Shown here: positions 11,916-22,699 of the stretch, piece by piece
Layout: every line of letters starts with the position of its first letter
How positions within the stretch are numbered: position 1 is the first letter of the stretch
NCBI GenBank assembly: GCA_025738555.1
Contig: JAOVFP010000013.1
Location: 992,001 to 1,056,000 of the forward strand
DNA: 64,000 bases
Direction: 5' to 3'
DNA from: Cyathus striatus
Lineage: Eukaryota > Basidiomycota > Agaricomycetes > Agaricales > Nidulariaceae
Position numbers and translations under genes: made by a program
Notes under the pieces: model-generated
Seen by the model: only the letters and a program-made list of their open reading frames with translations
Database searches by the model: none
Told to the model about the DNA's origin: nothing

Positions 11916-13577
11916 TTAAAATATGTTTAAAATCACTAACTTGCTATTGAACGGACTTATTCCAGGAAAAGTCTTCAACAACAAACTTACAAATGAAGAC
12001 CAGAATATTGCAGAGTAGTGATGTGATTTGTAAACATCACCCCATCCCATTAAATAAGACATCACCATTGGTGCGGCTATTTCCTGTTCTCTGTTAATAG
12101 CATTGACTATTTGAAACATTAATAGCCTTTGGTGGTCTTGTAATGATTCCACAAGAGATTTTCGTTCAAGATGATATGCAAAAGCCTTCGCCATTACTGC
12201 AGACAAATTGTAATTCTTGCCCTGATTTTTGCTAGAATACGTGAAAACGTACTCTCCTATGTTACAGGTCTGCCTTCCATTCATTAGAAGTTTGCAGTCA
12301 TTATTCCCCTTCGCAGTTTTCAATGTGGCAGGATTCCAATTATTCACGAAACCATAAAGTTGTTTTGGACACCATAAACCATCTTCACAAACATAGTCTT
12401 CAAGCAAACACTCAAATGGTGCTCTTCTTTTGCATTTCTCTCTACCATACTCATCAAAAATAATGCATCTTCTACGTTCACAGGTGTGAATTTGTTTTGC
12501 TCTAGCCAATAGAACCTCATTCTTGTCAGATTCTTCAGCATAATTGGCATCATCAGGATGCAATGGACGTGAATATGCAACTTCAACATCGTTCGTAATT
12601 TGTCTTGTTGATTGTTCATTTTCTAGACCGGGTACATATGCCCGGATATTGGCTTTAATAAAAGCTTGAATCCTATCTCTAAATTCCTCGGTTTTTAACA
12701 TCTCCTGCAACTCTTCCAAAACTGGTGTATTGTGCAACCATAAAATCAGATGAAGGTGCAAGCTCCCACGTCCCTGAGATTCCACCACACCAAAATATGC
12801 AGCAACTTTTCCATAAACTCCGTTGGATGAATGAATTTGAAATGGAGTCACAACTATACCAAAAATCGTTTCCAGAAGTGTCCCAATTAGAAAATGAAAA
12901 AATTTAGCAGCTGCATATGGATCATCGGCAATATTTTTTGCACATTTCTGTTTATCTGGTCCTGCAGTTCGAACAAATCGATCCATATCAATTTCTTCTC
13001 CAGCAAAAACCTGTGCAATAGGATTGTGAAGATCACAGGGATTTATAGTAATCCACAATGATGGTGGACCAATGTAAATCGCTGTCGACCACATCTGTGA
13101 ATGAAGCTTGTATCTTGACTGATTTGATCCCATTATATGTCCACTGATAGCAAATACATGCCTTTGCAACTGTGATACTGCATCATCGGATATAGGTAAC
13201 CTCCTTTCTTCCTCCTTCTGAGCTTGTTTTATTTTGTCCATAGTAATCGTTGACAGCAATCTAGCATCAGTATCATAATTACGCCTTCATATTTGAATTC
13301 GTGCAGATCCTAGTGCTTGTCGATGCTGTAATATTCCAAATGCCACAAATGCAAATGTTTCATGTCGTCTGAATCTACGATCATGATATTGCAAAAGCCA
13401 TTTCACATGTTCACCATAACCAATATCTTCTGGTCTATTGGCTTCAGGTCCTCCCACTCCATATGGAAATAAACACGGAAATGCTTTCTCGAAATAATTT
13501 TCTCTTGTAAAATTTAGTGCGTTTCCATTACTGACATTCCTAGGTCTGCCAAAATCACTGACAGGTATACGTCCATG
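11916..13577 (-). pseudogene. Helitron replication-initiator (HUH Rep) domain
   Basis: The open stretch 11916-13259 contains the Helitron_like_N block. ITINPCDLHNP is near residue 70, and the metal-binding HUH motif HLHLILWL is at residues 168-175 (about 12750). The two-tyrosine motif Y-VFT-Y-SSK with GKNYNLSAVMAKA is near 12250. These residues nick and rejoin single-stranded DNA during rolling-circle transposition. Upstream codons to 13577 (GRIPVSDFG, HDRRFRRH) are in the same frame but separated by a TGA at 13287-13289, where the context (RIQI-stop-RR) expects Arg. The catalytic residues appear intact, so loss is due to the stops. Confidence 0.88.
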
Positions 13578-15348
13578 TCAAACTGCGTAGGCTCCCTCTG
13601 TTCCAGCTTTCCACATGTTGTCAAACCCGTAATTCATTACCTCCATTGCAGTGACCTTTGAAAGATCATTATCACTGACTCCTGTAACAGTATATGGAAT
13701 AATGTCGGGAGCATTTTCGTGATCATTGTTCTCGTCATCAGATTCATGCACCTCATCTACAAATTTTATTAAGTACATATTTTTCCCCAAAGATGAGTGC
13801 TTACCTTCAAGCTCTTCATCATCAGGAACATATCCACTACTTTCTTGATCTACCACACCAACATCATTAGATTGCCGAACAATCCCCATAATTTCAATGG
13901 GAACATCATCCATTGGAAGAGTATTAAGTGCCTCTGTATCAATTTGAACATCGCGATAATATTTCAAATTATTGCTTTTAAGCCATAATAAAGCATCAAT
14001 AATTGCTTGTCTGCGAACTCGAAATGTATTCCAGAGACATCGCTTCGGAAGATTTCCAATTCCAAGAAAAGTTATCGTTACAATGGATGCTAGAAGTGCA
14101 GGAGTCCGCGGCATAAGATTTCCTTTCAACATGTCTGTAATTCCTTCCATATTCAATTCAAATGAACTGATGTTACCCCGCATGCCTTGTTGAAGATTCT
14201 CGCAAACTCCACCAGATTTCTTCGGCACAGCAAACAGACATTTTCAGAGCTTCGTTACTAGTAGCTTGGTGAAATTTCCGATAGCAATTGGACATGTCCT
14301 CTTCACTGGGTAACGCAAGATACTTGCTATTATCTATTTCCTCATCTACAACCTCAATTCTTCAAGCAACTCTTCGTCGAATCTGTGATTCTGCTCTCTT
14401 TCTTTTTCGAGTTTTGGGCTGTATACTTGTTTTCAACAATGCCTTTTGATGAATATCTTTAATTTGATCCTCGGAACTAACATCAATAACATGCTGTATT
14501 ACTAAGGTAGAGAGCATAAGAATCCAGCACCCTTACATAATCAACATTATCGTCACAATAACATTGGAAATTCCTTCCTCACACATCATTTTTCCGAAAA
14601 TCTAACTCCAACAAATGATAGCTTTTGGTATTTGGATCAGAATGTTGGAATTATTTTTTCGAGAATTGGACTATACCCGGAGAAATTTAAGAAACATGTT
14701 TTCAAGTAGTAAATGCATTAAAACACCATATTAATGCATTTGAAAATGTTTTGAAGGCATTTTAATTTTTTGACCTCAAACATTTTGCACCTTACATAAT
14801 ATGTTTTAAATTATGTAACATATTTACACGTGATATGATGTCATGCTATGTCACATTTTGTAACAGCGAGAGCAGCTTAGACTTAGATATTGGTGACATA
14901 TTGAGGTGTTATTTGCTTAAACATCTTAGAATCACACTTTAGAGCACATTGAAGTTAATGTAGAGTAAACTAAAAGTCAAAATAGTAGTATATAATTTTA
15001 TTTATTTTCCCAAACCCAGAATTTCGCACCTCTTGGCGCTTACTAAGCTGATTACATAAGGGTGCTGGATTCTTATGCTCTCTACCTTAGCTCTTTTCGC
15101 TTTCGCACTTGATTAGGAAATGGAATAACACCTCTGAAAAAATCAAGTATTTCGTCCTTTGTCAAGATTTTAATGTCGTTTCGAAAATCGTTCTCGTCTA
15201 CAGGTTCATCTGCTAAGAACGATGGAAAATTGTCCATGAGAAACGAGAACAATAAGGTAACAATTGATCCCGCCTCAATCGTTTTCAAAATAAACACGAT
15301 CACCTCCAATTGCTGATTCACAATTACTTCATAGATTGTATTATTCAT
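13578..15348 (-). pseudogene. Helitron N-terminal region, split by a MITE
   Basis: The start at 15348 opens a frame ending in PFPNQVRKRKEL. The MITE follows, and then the reading resumes with VIQHVIDVSS, so codons on the two sides join exactly when the MITE and one TA are removed. Further on come KYLALPSEEDM and ATSNEALKMSV, then a jump near 14240 into KSGGVCENLQQGMRGN and LMPRTPALLAS, typical of fungal Helitron proteins (DUF6570-like). A block normally lying between these is missing. TGA stops at 14362-14364 and 13578-13580 replace expected Arg codons. Confidence 0.85.
14505..15087. mobile_element. MITE 1, Tc1/mariner-like (TA target)
   Basis: The 583-base element begins AGGTAGAGAGC and ends with the exact inverse. 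The terminal inverted repeats match for about 30 bases and continue imperfectly to about 40. Both ends are flanked by TA (14503-14504 and 15088-15089), a two-base target duplication typical of the Tc1/mariner superfamily. Removing the element and one TA restores the Helitron reading frame (KRKEL to VIQHV). It has no coding capacity, so it must have been moved by a transposase encoded elsewhere. Confidence 0.92.
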
Positions 15349-15421
15349 TTCTCCAATGATTACGCATTAACACTCCAACAGCAAAAATATACTAATATAT
15401 AACTTTATTACGAATCTTTCC

Positions 15422-16570
15422 ATGATTCCAATATCCATTCTTACTATTGCAATGAGCTCTACTAAATCCAGCAATGCATCCCTCGTTGACCGACGCACGA
15501 AATTTGAAATCATGCGTGACACGTTAATCAAATTGGGAACTTATCTCGGCTCTGATAATTTCGACAAGACTAGCCTGTCCTGGGAAATGGTAGATGATTG
15601 TCAAAAGGTGGTTTACAATCTGCCTACTGTTACTGAACAATCATCTATTCGATCCACCTCATCATCAACTGCACCTTCTACCTCAACCAATCACACTAAT
15701 GCAGACTCCAATCCTCATGTGGCTATTCTCTCTGCAGTAGTCACAATATCGAAGGAAAATTATTTTATGACTGCTGACGGTGGATACAAGGGACCTAACA
15801 ATTTCGTGCCGAACCTTCAACATGTGAAACCTTCATTTACAGCAGGTGTTCCTAGACAGGAACATTTTATCAACGACTTTCCTCATGTACTTTCTAATAT
15901 TGAATGGCTTATCGAAAACTCTGCCAAAACCAAAGAAAGACGAGGATTACTAGTAGGTACACCTGTGGCACAACGTATCAAGTTTCGTCACTTATTATTC
16001 AGTGTGCGTATTTGACAATACTATAAATTATTGTTGTATACTTATTATATATATATAAAGGAATTGCCAAGGACTGAACAAGAGGAAAACGAAGATAGTC
16101 CACTATCTAGCATTGATTCTGAAACAACTCCTTCTCCACCACCTGAAGGTATAGTATACTGTCAGTCATTGTCACTTCAAATTACTAAATATCTTCAAGA
16201 TTGGAGAGATATCCGCAACTGGCCGGTAGAATCCAATGCTGCAATTGATGAAATCAGGCCTATGTTCAGAACCCACCAAGTGAATGAGTTACCGGCATAC
16301 AACATACGTGGTAACTTAATCACTCCCGAACTTTATAGGACACGTCTCCTCGGAGCTACCATACAGATTTTCTTCGAACTATGCCATTGGTTTCTTAAAG
16401 CACGCAATAAGGAACCTGCATGTGATAGCTATGCAGCAAATATCTTACAAATCCGCGTTATCGGTACACCTGAACACATAGGAACTCCTCACAAACGAGC
16501 TTTCAACAAAATCGATCCTTTATCGCCTATTTCGCCAATTAAAAAAACATGTATTCAACCATCAGGCTAA
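15422..16570 (+). CDS. Unrecognised family, copy C (intact)
   Basis: I read three exons, 15422-16003, 16061-16148 and 16200-16570, giving 346 residues, or 336 if the second ATG (15452) is used. Introns are 57 and 51 bases and sit exactly where they do in copies A and B. The exon-1 product has GTYLGSDNF, a Ser/Thr-rich linker near residue 80, FMTADGGY and HLLFS. After intron 2 come DIRNWPVES and LYRTRLLGATIQI. No signal peptide, membrane segment or known catalytic motif is evident. It starts 73 bases from the Helitron protein and diverges from it, so they could share a promoter. It may be Helitron cargo or an accessory gene, but this is inferred from position alone. Confidence 0.65.
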
Positions 16571-16680
16571 ATTATATACAATCTCCTCACATAGATAATT
16601 TTTAACTTATATTTATAAAATTGTAAAAACTGTTTTTATCGTACACTTGTATAATTTTAAATAACGCCAAGCAAGGTTTA

Positions 16681-16695
16681 TGCCGACGCAGTCGG
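16681..16695. repeat. Perfect short hairpin GCCGAC-GCA-GTCGGC
   Basis: A 6-bp perfect stem with a 3-base loop lies 110 bases after copy C. Helitrons usually have such a hairpin near their 3' end, but the required CTRR does not follow at the expected distance on this strand. It could be a transcription-related structure or an element boundary. Confidence 0.35.
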
Positions 16696-16699
16696 CGCT

Positions 16700-17147
16700 T
16701 CTCGAGTAAGAGCAGGTGTCAAAAATCCGAAGGGCTAAACCGGAACGAATGAACAAATAAAGCAAAATTGATCGATGCGGTCATGTGACACAAAATCCGC
16801 GCGGTTCGCATAAGTTCCACTGTTCCACATGCAACAGTAGACAGCCTCCTCCAACCTCTCGGCTCCCGCTCAAAGCTTTCCACCCGCGTGCTCAACCGTT
16901 CACTCTCCTTTATTTTAGAATATAAATTATAATAGAGCATAATGATATATAACAAACATGTAATACATACATAGTATATAGTGTACAATATATAATCTAT
17001 AGACTACTATGCAGGTACATCTATTGAACACATAGTTAACGCAGTCTCTGTAACTTTCACGTAAGTCTCTACTGATCTCTGTACATCTCACCAAATCTAT
17101 TTAGAGCTCTGGAACTCCCTTAATGTCTATAATGTGCTATACCGACT
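16700..17147. other. No gene recognised
   Basis: An open minus-strand frame (16719-16988) has no motif. The right half is AT-rich and probably contains the 5' region of the next gene. Confidence 0.3.
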
Positions 17148-17964
17148 ATGCGAAGCAGTATATATGGCCCGGATCAACGCCGGCTACAGGTCTTGGCGCT
17201 CAATTACGCAACCGGATCCGTGTTTCCTGATGTCGATGGTCCTGGGAAAAGAGTTATCCATCTGAAGCCTACTTCGGTTGATCCAGGTATACTCCATCCG
17301 TGGCCTCATACACAGGCCCCAGTCCAGGGTGACAATTTCTGGAAACTCAAAAAGGACAGTGATTTATGCAGAAGAGGAGGAGCACAGTGAGTGTCGTTGG
17401 TTTTACCCTACATTTTTTATTCAATCGAGATATAGTTGTATGTTGCCATCTACAGCTCGCACAAAATCTGCGCCCAAGGCTCCTTCAGGAAAGCAGGCGG
17501 TTAAGCCAGCATTGAGATCAAAATCTGGTGCAAAACTTGCTCCAGCTTCACGTAACGGGCATTCTACAAAGCCACCTGCGAAAGCACTTAAGCCAGCAGC
17601 CAAAACTTCGTCGAAGATCGCAAAGACCAGATCCGCCGTTAAGAATCCAACAGCGAAGTCAGGTGTCAAGGCTGTTTCTCAGAAGAAGGCGGGGAAGTTA
17701 TCCAACTCTCGAGGGAAAAGCGCAACTAGCACCCGAGTATCGAAGAAGAATGTAGGAAAGGCACCTGCAGCCCAAAGGAAATCTTCGCCCAAGGCCCCTG
17801 CGAGAAAACCAACAGCTAAAGGGACACCAAGGAAAGTCCCGACAAAGGGACTAATTGGTAAACCTCCTGCTAAAATACCTGCTATTAAGGCAAAGGATTC
17901 TGGTAGGCAGCGTGTAATCACCCCAGCCGCGAAGCCCGGCAGTAAGAAGCCTGTTGGGAAATGA
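17148..17964 (+). CDS. Lys/Ala/Pro-rich basic protein, one intron
   Basis: Exons 17148-17386 and 17436-17964 give 255 residues. The 49-base intron (GTGAGT to ATATAG) joins the two open frames exactly. The first 80 residues are of mixed composition with no motif I know. From about residue 85 onward the protein is almost entirely Lys, Ala, Pro, Ser and Thr in repeats such as KPPAK, KAPAR and KPTAK, which resemble the C-terminal tail of histone H1. It would bind DNA or another polyanion and probably be nuclear, but no globular H1 (winged-helix) domain is present. The start is uncertain; an upstream exon is possible. Confidence 0.55.
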
Positions 17965-19030
17965 AGATATGGTATCTTCTGGCAGTATCCCTAGCGATTC
18001 CGTTATTTCTGGATAGAGTGCCACAATTTAGTAGAGTACAGACGTTTTACGAGATTAGTTAGTGCTATATGTGCGTGTACTTGAGATAATCTGATACACA
18101 CACTACCTCATCCGAAGTCCAGTACACGATGATAGCCAGAGACCCCACCAACACCAACAGGAGTACCGACGAATGCGTACCTTTAGCTTCACAATTACCT
18201 CAAGTAATTTAAATTCTGGTGTTTATGTTTGACTTGTGCTTCATAAGCCAGTAAATTCTGCGGTAAACCGCTAGTAATGGGGTAACAGTGCATGAGGGCC
18301 GAAAGCACCATTCTACCTGGACTTAAGTAGCTGATAGCATAATATGAGAACCACCGCCGTAGCATCGAAGAGACAGTGAAAAGCGCACTAATCACCCTCA
18401 ATACCCATTTTCTCATTACCCTCCACTCATGAGATTGCTGCCTTCATTACTTCTATAACCTTTTTGATGGATACGACGTGTCTCTCGAGGACGTAATGAT
18501 AATGAGATGCAGTTGGGAGGCTCAGAGAATTACAATGCCGGCGATATCAAGATGTTCGTTGTCGGATCACTGTACGGGAGCCGGTCGTGATTACGGTCGA
18601 GATTTCCGGTGCCGTAAAAGGTATAGGGCCGGGGATGCTGCCTACTTATTATCCTAGGACTTCGTCGCTGGTGTATCACCCCGCATTATCGTTGATAGGA
18701 TGGTTGACCATGGACATGAACTTGAACGGAGAATAGGCGCTGCAAGCTGAGCAACTGCGGATCAACTCGATCAACTGTTGGCCAAATAAACGCAACTTCA
18801 AACTCAAGCCTTTCATGACGCTCGCACTGATACGTATCACTTCCTACCTGTCTTTCACCAGCTTTAGCCTTTCGCTCTCAATTAACGAACATATATTATT
18901 TCGTCTCATTCTTTTACTATCAGGCAATTAATTCAGTAGCAAGCACACTTGACATCAACGTATTCAATCAAGTACTTACCTACTATTCATCCAGGCTAGT
19001 TATTTATATTGGTCCCTAAGATCAGCATGG
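17965..19030. other. No gene recognised
   Basis: A minus-strand frame at 18195-18416 has no motif. The rest has many stops on both strands. I see no RNA gene or transposon ends here. Confidence 0.35.
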
Positions 19031-19031
19031 C

Positions 19032-19398
19032 AGGTCAAAATCTCGAGAGGGTAGAGTACCCTGAGGTCCTAGGCTTTAGAGTTGGCGAAGGGAAGGGTAC
19101 CAAGGAATCATGAAACAACATGGACAAGGACCCCTGAGAATTCCCCAAAATCCCTGATGCAAAAACGGATAAAAGTTGGGAATTTTTTTGGAGATGCCTA
19201 TAGAAAAAACGGATAAAAAGCACTGTTTTTACGAAAATGCCTGTGGTAAATTACCGTATAAAAATTGGGATCAATGAGGTAGGCCTAGTCCTGAAGCGGA
19301 TAAAAGTTGGGGTCACGATGGAGGATCGAACCCAGACCCTAGCGACTCCGATTACCCACGCTGCAATAATTACCGTGTTGTTAACCACCACTCTACAG
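19032..19398 (-). repeat. tRNA-headed SINE-like repeat
   Basis: On the minus strand the stretch 19398 to about 19313 looks like a tRNA. An A-box-like GAGTGGTGGTTAACAAC is followed about 45 bases later by a B box GGTTCGATCC, which together can form an internal RNA polymerase III promoter. The downstream body has repeated TTTTATCCG motifs and ends near CTCAGGGGTCC. That end is shared with another block at 20380-20560 on the plus strand. This suggests a SINE or tRNA-derived repeat family, but only these two relatives are visible here. Confidence 0.5.
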
Positions 19399-19433
19399 AA
19401 GTCATAAATGCTCATGTAAGTAAGGGAACTAAC

Positions 19434-20202
19434 GTGTTTTCAGTTAGGCAAACATGTATACGACAGGAAATACTTCGTGATTTACATACAATTGTAAAAG
19501 AGCAAGAGGAGGTTGGTGTGGGCACTGGCCTGGAGCAATCTACTCGCTGGACACTTCGAAATCCAGCTGCAGGTGGATGTGATGGCACGACAAATGGGGT
19601 AACTGCGAGTAACTTGCCTACTGGAAATAGCGTGAATGCTTCTGCTATGGCTACAGCCTCCGCAAAATCGGTGAGACAGGCTGTACAGGTTCATATTCAA
19701 ATATATGCTAATTAGAATTTACTAGGTGCTAAAGAAAAGGATAAATATATTCAATGCACTGGACCTACCAGAAGTTGGCACTGCTTGTATTAGCAATTTC
19801 ACGCCTCTTCGCGCCGCCGATGGTACCTCAGCTGTAAGGTACGGATTTGTGTGGTTCAACCGAAGAGTTATGCTCGGAAAAGGTGTGTATGCTTCACTAT
19901 AGCTATTTTCATTTACAATCTAACACTTTATACTACTTAGTCTTGCTATTTATGAAAAGTCTACCGCAAAAGGTGCAAGACATACTTGGGTGTCTGACTC
20001 ATCTAATATTTCAGCGGTATTAAATATCCTGATCCAAGTGTATGAGCACTTTGTTGGTGTGCAGTTCCGAGATATGTCAATTAGCAGCAAGAACTTCCGG
20101 GCAAAGCAGTTCGACCTCCTACAGTCTGCAAATTTCTTGTGTGCTCTTGAGGCCATTCTGATTGCCGCAGTTGGGAGTGTTAAAATTTCACACTCTGACT
20201 GA
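19434..20202 (+). CDS. Hypothetical spliced gene, 5' end unclear
   Basis: Three exons read through: about 19434-19688, 19726-19886 and 19941-20202. The introns are 37 and 54 bases. Recognisable stretches include TRWTLRNPAAGG, VRYGFVWFNRR and KQFDLLQSANF, but I know no family for them. No in-frame ATG begins the first exon; a strong acceptor (TTTTCAG) at about 19442 suggests an upstream exon now overlapped by the SINE-like repeat. After the TGA at 20200 the same frame continues (KKLTANAGDIEKAL), so that stop may be a mutation. The gene lies between the two related repeat blocks and could be their cargo. Confidence 0.4.
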
Positions 20203-20369
20203 ATACTCTTCAAGAAACTTACTGCCAACGCTGGGGACATAGAAAAGGCTTTAAATTCTCTCAGAAAAAATATACACAGGCTAAGGATGAGAGCGAGGAC
20301 TTTTAAATATATATGTACCTTTCATTACCTGCTATTCTAATCACTTTCTGTTCTCTTAACACCATTCTG

Positions 20370-20570
20370 AGCGCCGCTAGGCAAAAATTTCGAAAAATCC
20401 GATTTTTTGACTATGCCTGTGCAAATTTCCGGATAAAAGTTGCATTTTGAAGACGCCTAGGTCATTTTCCGGATAAAACCCACGATTCTCGGCGCGGATA
20501 AAAATCCGACGGTTTCGGAACAGGCATTTATATGTATTCTCAGGGGTCCTCATGGACACTGAAGCTGATG
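20370..20570 (+). repeat. Block sharing its end with the SINE-like repeat
   Basis: It carries several GGATAAAA motifs, a CAGGCATTT motif and the terminal ATTCTCAGGGGTCCT, which also ends the repeat at 19032-19398 in inverted orientation. No tRNA-like head is visible here. The two blocks bracket the hypothetical gene. Confidence 0.45.
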
Positions 20571-20777
20571 GGTCATAGCGTTCCGTTGTCCGCCGACTCT
20601 GCGGAGTTCAAAACTGAATTTACATCACTATGCTCGTTTAACGCTGAGCAGTGAATAGTCCATTGCCCACTGCCCTGGCTCGCATTCATAGCGAAGCTCG
20701 TTGGAATCTGGAGGCCTGAATTTAAAAGCGAAATTGCGGTTGACACTCTTCCTGTGACATCGGCCGTTAAAACCCTT

Positions 20778-21053
20778 TTACCAGAAATTTACCAGGTCCT
20801 TTATCGCCAGGCCAGTCCCTTCTTTCGACCCTGTAAATTTAAGCATATACGAAACGAAAGCACATATTCTCACAAAATCGTAAGTTGAATTGTGTTGTCT
20901 TTGTCTTATAATAACTATATCTATTTCAAACTGATGTGTAGCATTGGTCTCTGTATAATTATAATATAGCGGCTCAAACTTGGAATGGGCGTCATAATCG
21001 CTGTCTCTCAAGATTAGGTTCATCCTGACAGCGAAAGTCGGACTTTGGTGCAA
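20778..21053 (-). CDS. Short hypothetical reading frame
   Basis: This is an open minus-strand frame with an internal ATG at about 21023 and residues of ordinary composition (FEPLYYNYTETNATHQFEID). There is no neighbouring exon that I can support, and no motif. It may be an exon of a lost gene. Confidence 0.2.
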   Translation of the reverse strand: MHQSPTFAVRMNLILRDSDYDAHSKFEPLYYNYTETNATHQFEIDIVIIRQRQHNSTYDFVRICAFVSYMLKFTGSKEGTGLAIKDLVNFW

Positions 21054-21059
21054 CTGAAT

Positions 21060-21880
21060 TGCGAAGAAATCAGAGGAAGGGTCTTGTTAAACTCATGTTC
21101 AACATGCAGTAAGTATGTGCGCTAAAAACTACCACATTGATATTATCATTCAATCTTTTTGAAGCAGCTCCAAGAATACCATCCAGAAATTTGGAGAGAT
21201 GGCGCTATTGGTTATCATGATCAATATCTTGTATGAAATGAGGGAAACACATTGTACTTGTGGCATGGCCGTTTTCCATGTGTATTTGAACAGGGTACGA
21301 TCGCGCACTCCTATATGTACTTACAATACCGCTATAGGCAAAAAGCGCTACCACTACTGTGGTGTGGGTGCAAGGCAGCGCTACATACGGTGGCGTGTAG
21401 TTGTCTGCTGATTGTGGTACTGGCCCAGCACACTCTTTCCAATTGTGCAACGTTGATCACTTTCTTGTCTTCTCCCTTCTTTTCCCTTCTAATTTTTATC
21501 ATGTCTAGTCGTGGGCCGAGACCTGACAAGACAAAACCTACTCTATGTCCGGTGTATCACTGTCATAGCAAAGTACACTGGTCCTTCTACAACGTCAGAA
21601 TTATACTTTAGTTAACTAGGCGCCTCGCAGCCTTATGATTTAATCGAATCCTTAACTCGTTGTTGACGATGAGCGGTGACCAGTGACTCCACGATGGTTC
21701 GATGTTCATCTCCTGCTAGAGTCCTGCCAGATATGCGTTTCAGAAACGCGTGGAACACGTATCGTTTTGACACATGTTATTGTGGCACGTACTATTTTGT
21801 TACCACTTTAAAGCATTAGCCAGTGTTCGCTCTACTGCCATCGTCAATCTACCGCCTCTTTCTTAGCTACATACCCAAAC
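21060..21880. other. No gene recognised
   Basis: Overlapping open frames lie on both strands between 21199 and 21611 with no motif. The last 200 bases probably hold the 5' region of the GTPase gene that begins at 21881. Confidence 0.3.
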
Positions 21881-22694
21881 ATGCCATGGTGGAGCTCGAA
21901 GAAGTCCAAAGATACAGTTCTCAAGGATGCGAAATCCACTGACGTGGTAATTGCGTAAGGAACATTAACATAAAGATGCTACAGACCAAACTTACAATTG
22001 ATATATCGTCAGCGTTATGGGTTCATCTGGGGTTGGAAAGAGCACTGTGAGTACAAATATGCGATCGCGAATGCTACTGTGCTAATAACTTGCATTTATC
22101 ACCAGTTTATCAACACTATGTTTAAAGATAATAGGGCGCAAGCTAGTGCGGCCTTGGACTGCAATACGCATGGCTTGACGCCGATTGTTCGTATGCTCCC
22201 TTCAGATACCACTAAACGCCTCGTTATCATCGACACTCCTGGGTTTGACGACCCCGCTGTAACTATCTTGGATATTCTCAACAGGCTATCGGCGTGGCTT
22301 GCAGCTTCGTATGTGGAGGCTATATATAATCGATCACATCATATCCTAATGACTAATGACTTACCAAAGGTACCCTAAAAATAAAGATAAGAAACTTGCC
22401 CGTGTTCTATATCTTCATGAAATATCTCAGCCGGTGCCCAATGGGCCAGGTGGGACAGTAGCCGATCCACATTTGAAGACAATCCGCGAGTTATGTGGTA
22501 AAAATAGCGGAGCTCCACCAGTAGTCCTAGGAGTAACGAGTTGGCAACAAAAAGTAACTACAGGAAATGCGAGCCTGAACAAGATAAAGGACACATGTTG
22601 GAAGCTATTAATCGATCAAGGATGTAGGGTTGTTGAATTCCAGAGCACAGACACATCTGTTTCGGCAGTGGTTAATTCTATTCTCAATAATTGA
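21881..22694 (+). CDS. P-loop GTPase, AIG1-like G domain
   Basis: Four exons (21881-21954, 22013-22046, 22106-22308, 22370-22694) give 211 residues in one frame. The P-loop GSSGVGKST is encoded by the 34-base exon 2 and is followed by FINTMF. The switch II/G3 motif is DTPGFDD. Downstream LYLHEIS and GVTSW match the G-domain layout of basidiomycete AIG1/septin-like GTPases, which bind and hydrolyse GTP. Length fits a lone G domain without the coiled-coil tail many relatives have. The start is the first ATG before a Lys/Ser-rich leader. I see no damage; cellular role unknown. Confidence 0.82.
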
Positions 22695-22699
22695 GACCA

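Larger units (their letters stand above)
9018..15348 (-). mobile_element. Inactivated Helitron (Rep-helicase), interrupted by a MITE
   Basis: The minus strand carries, in order, a Helitron-type N-terminal region, an HUH replication-initiator domain and a Pif1-like helicase. This is the layout of rolling-circle transposons of fungi. The coding frame is broken by about six TGA stops, a frameshift or deletion near 14240 and a 583-bp MITE at 14505-15087. The element borders were not found, so the coordinates cover the coding part only. A divergent gene (15422-16570) starts 73 bases from the helicase start and may belong to the same element. Confidence 0.9.

Noticed and set aside
9354..14364. TGA read as a sense codon in the Helitron
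   Set aside because: Several intact genes in the window end in TGA, for example the secreted protein, oxygenase copy 1 and the nucleotidyltransferase at 39497. A changed code is not tenable.
16681..16695. Helitron 3' terminal hairpin
   Set aside because: No CTRR follows at the expected distance, and the hairpin lies beyond the 5' side of the helicase gene. I kept it only as a repeat.
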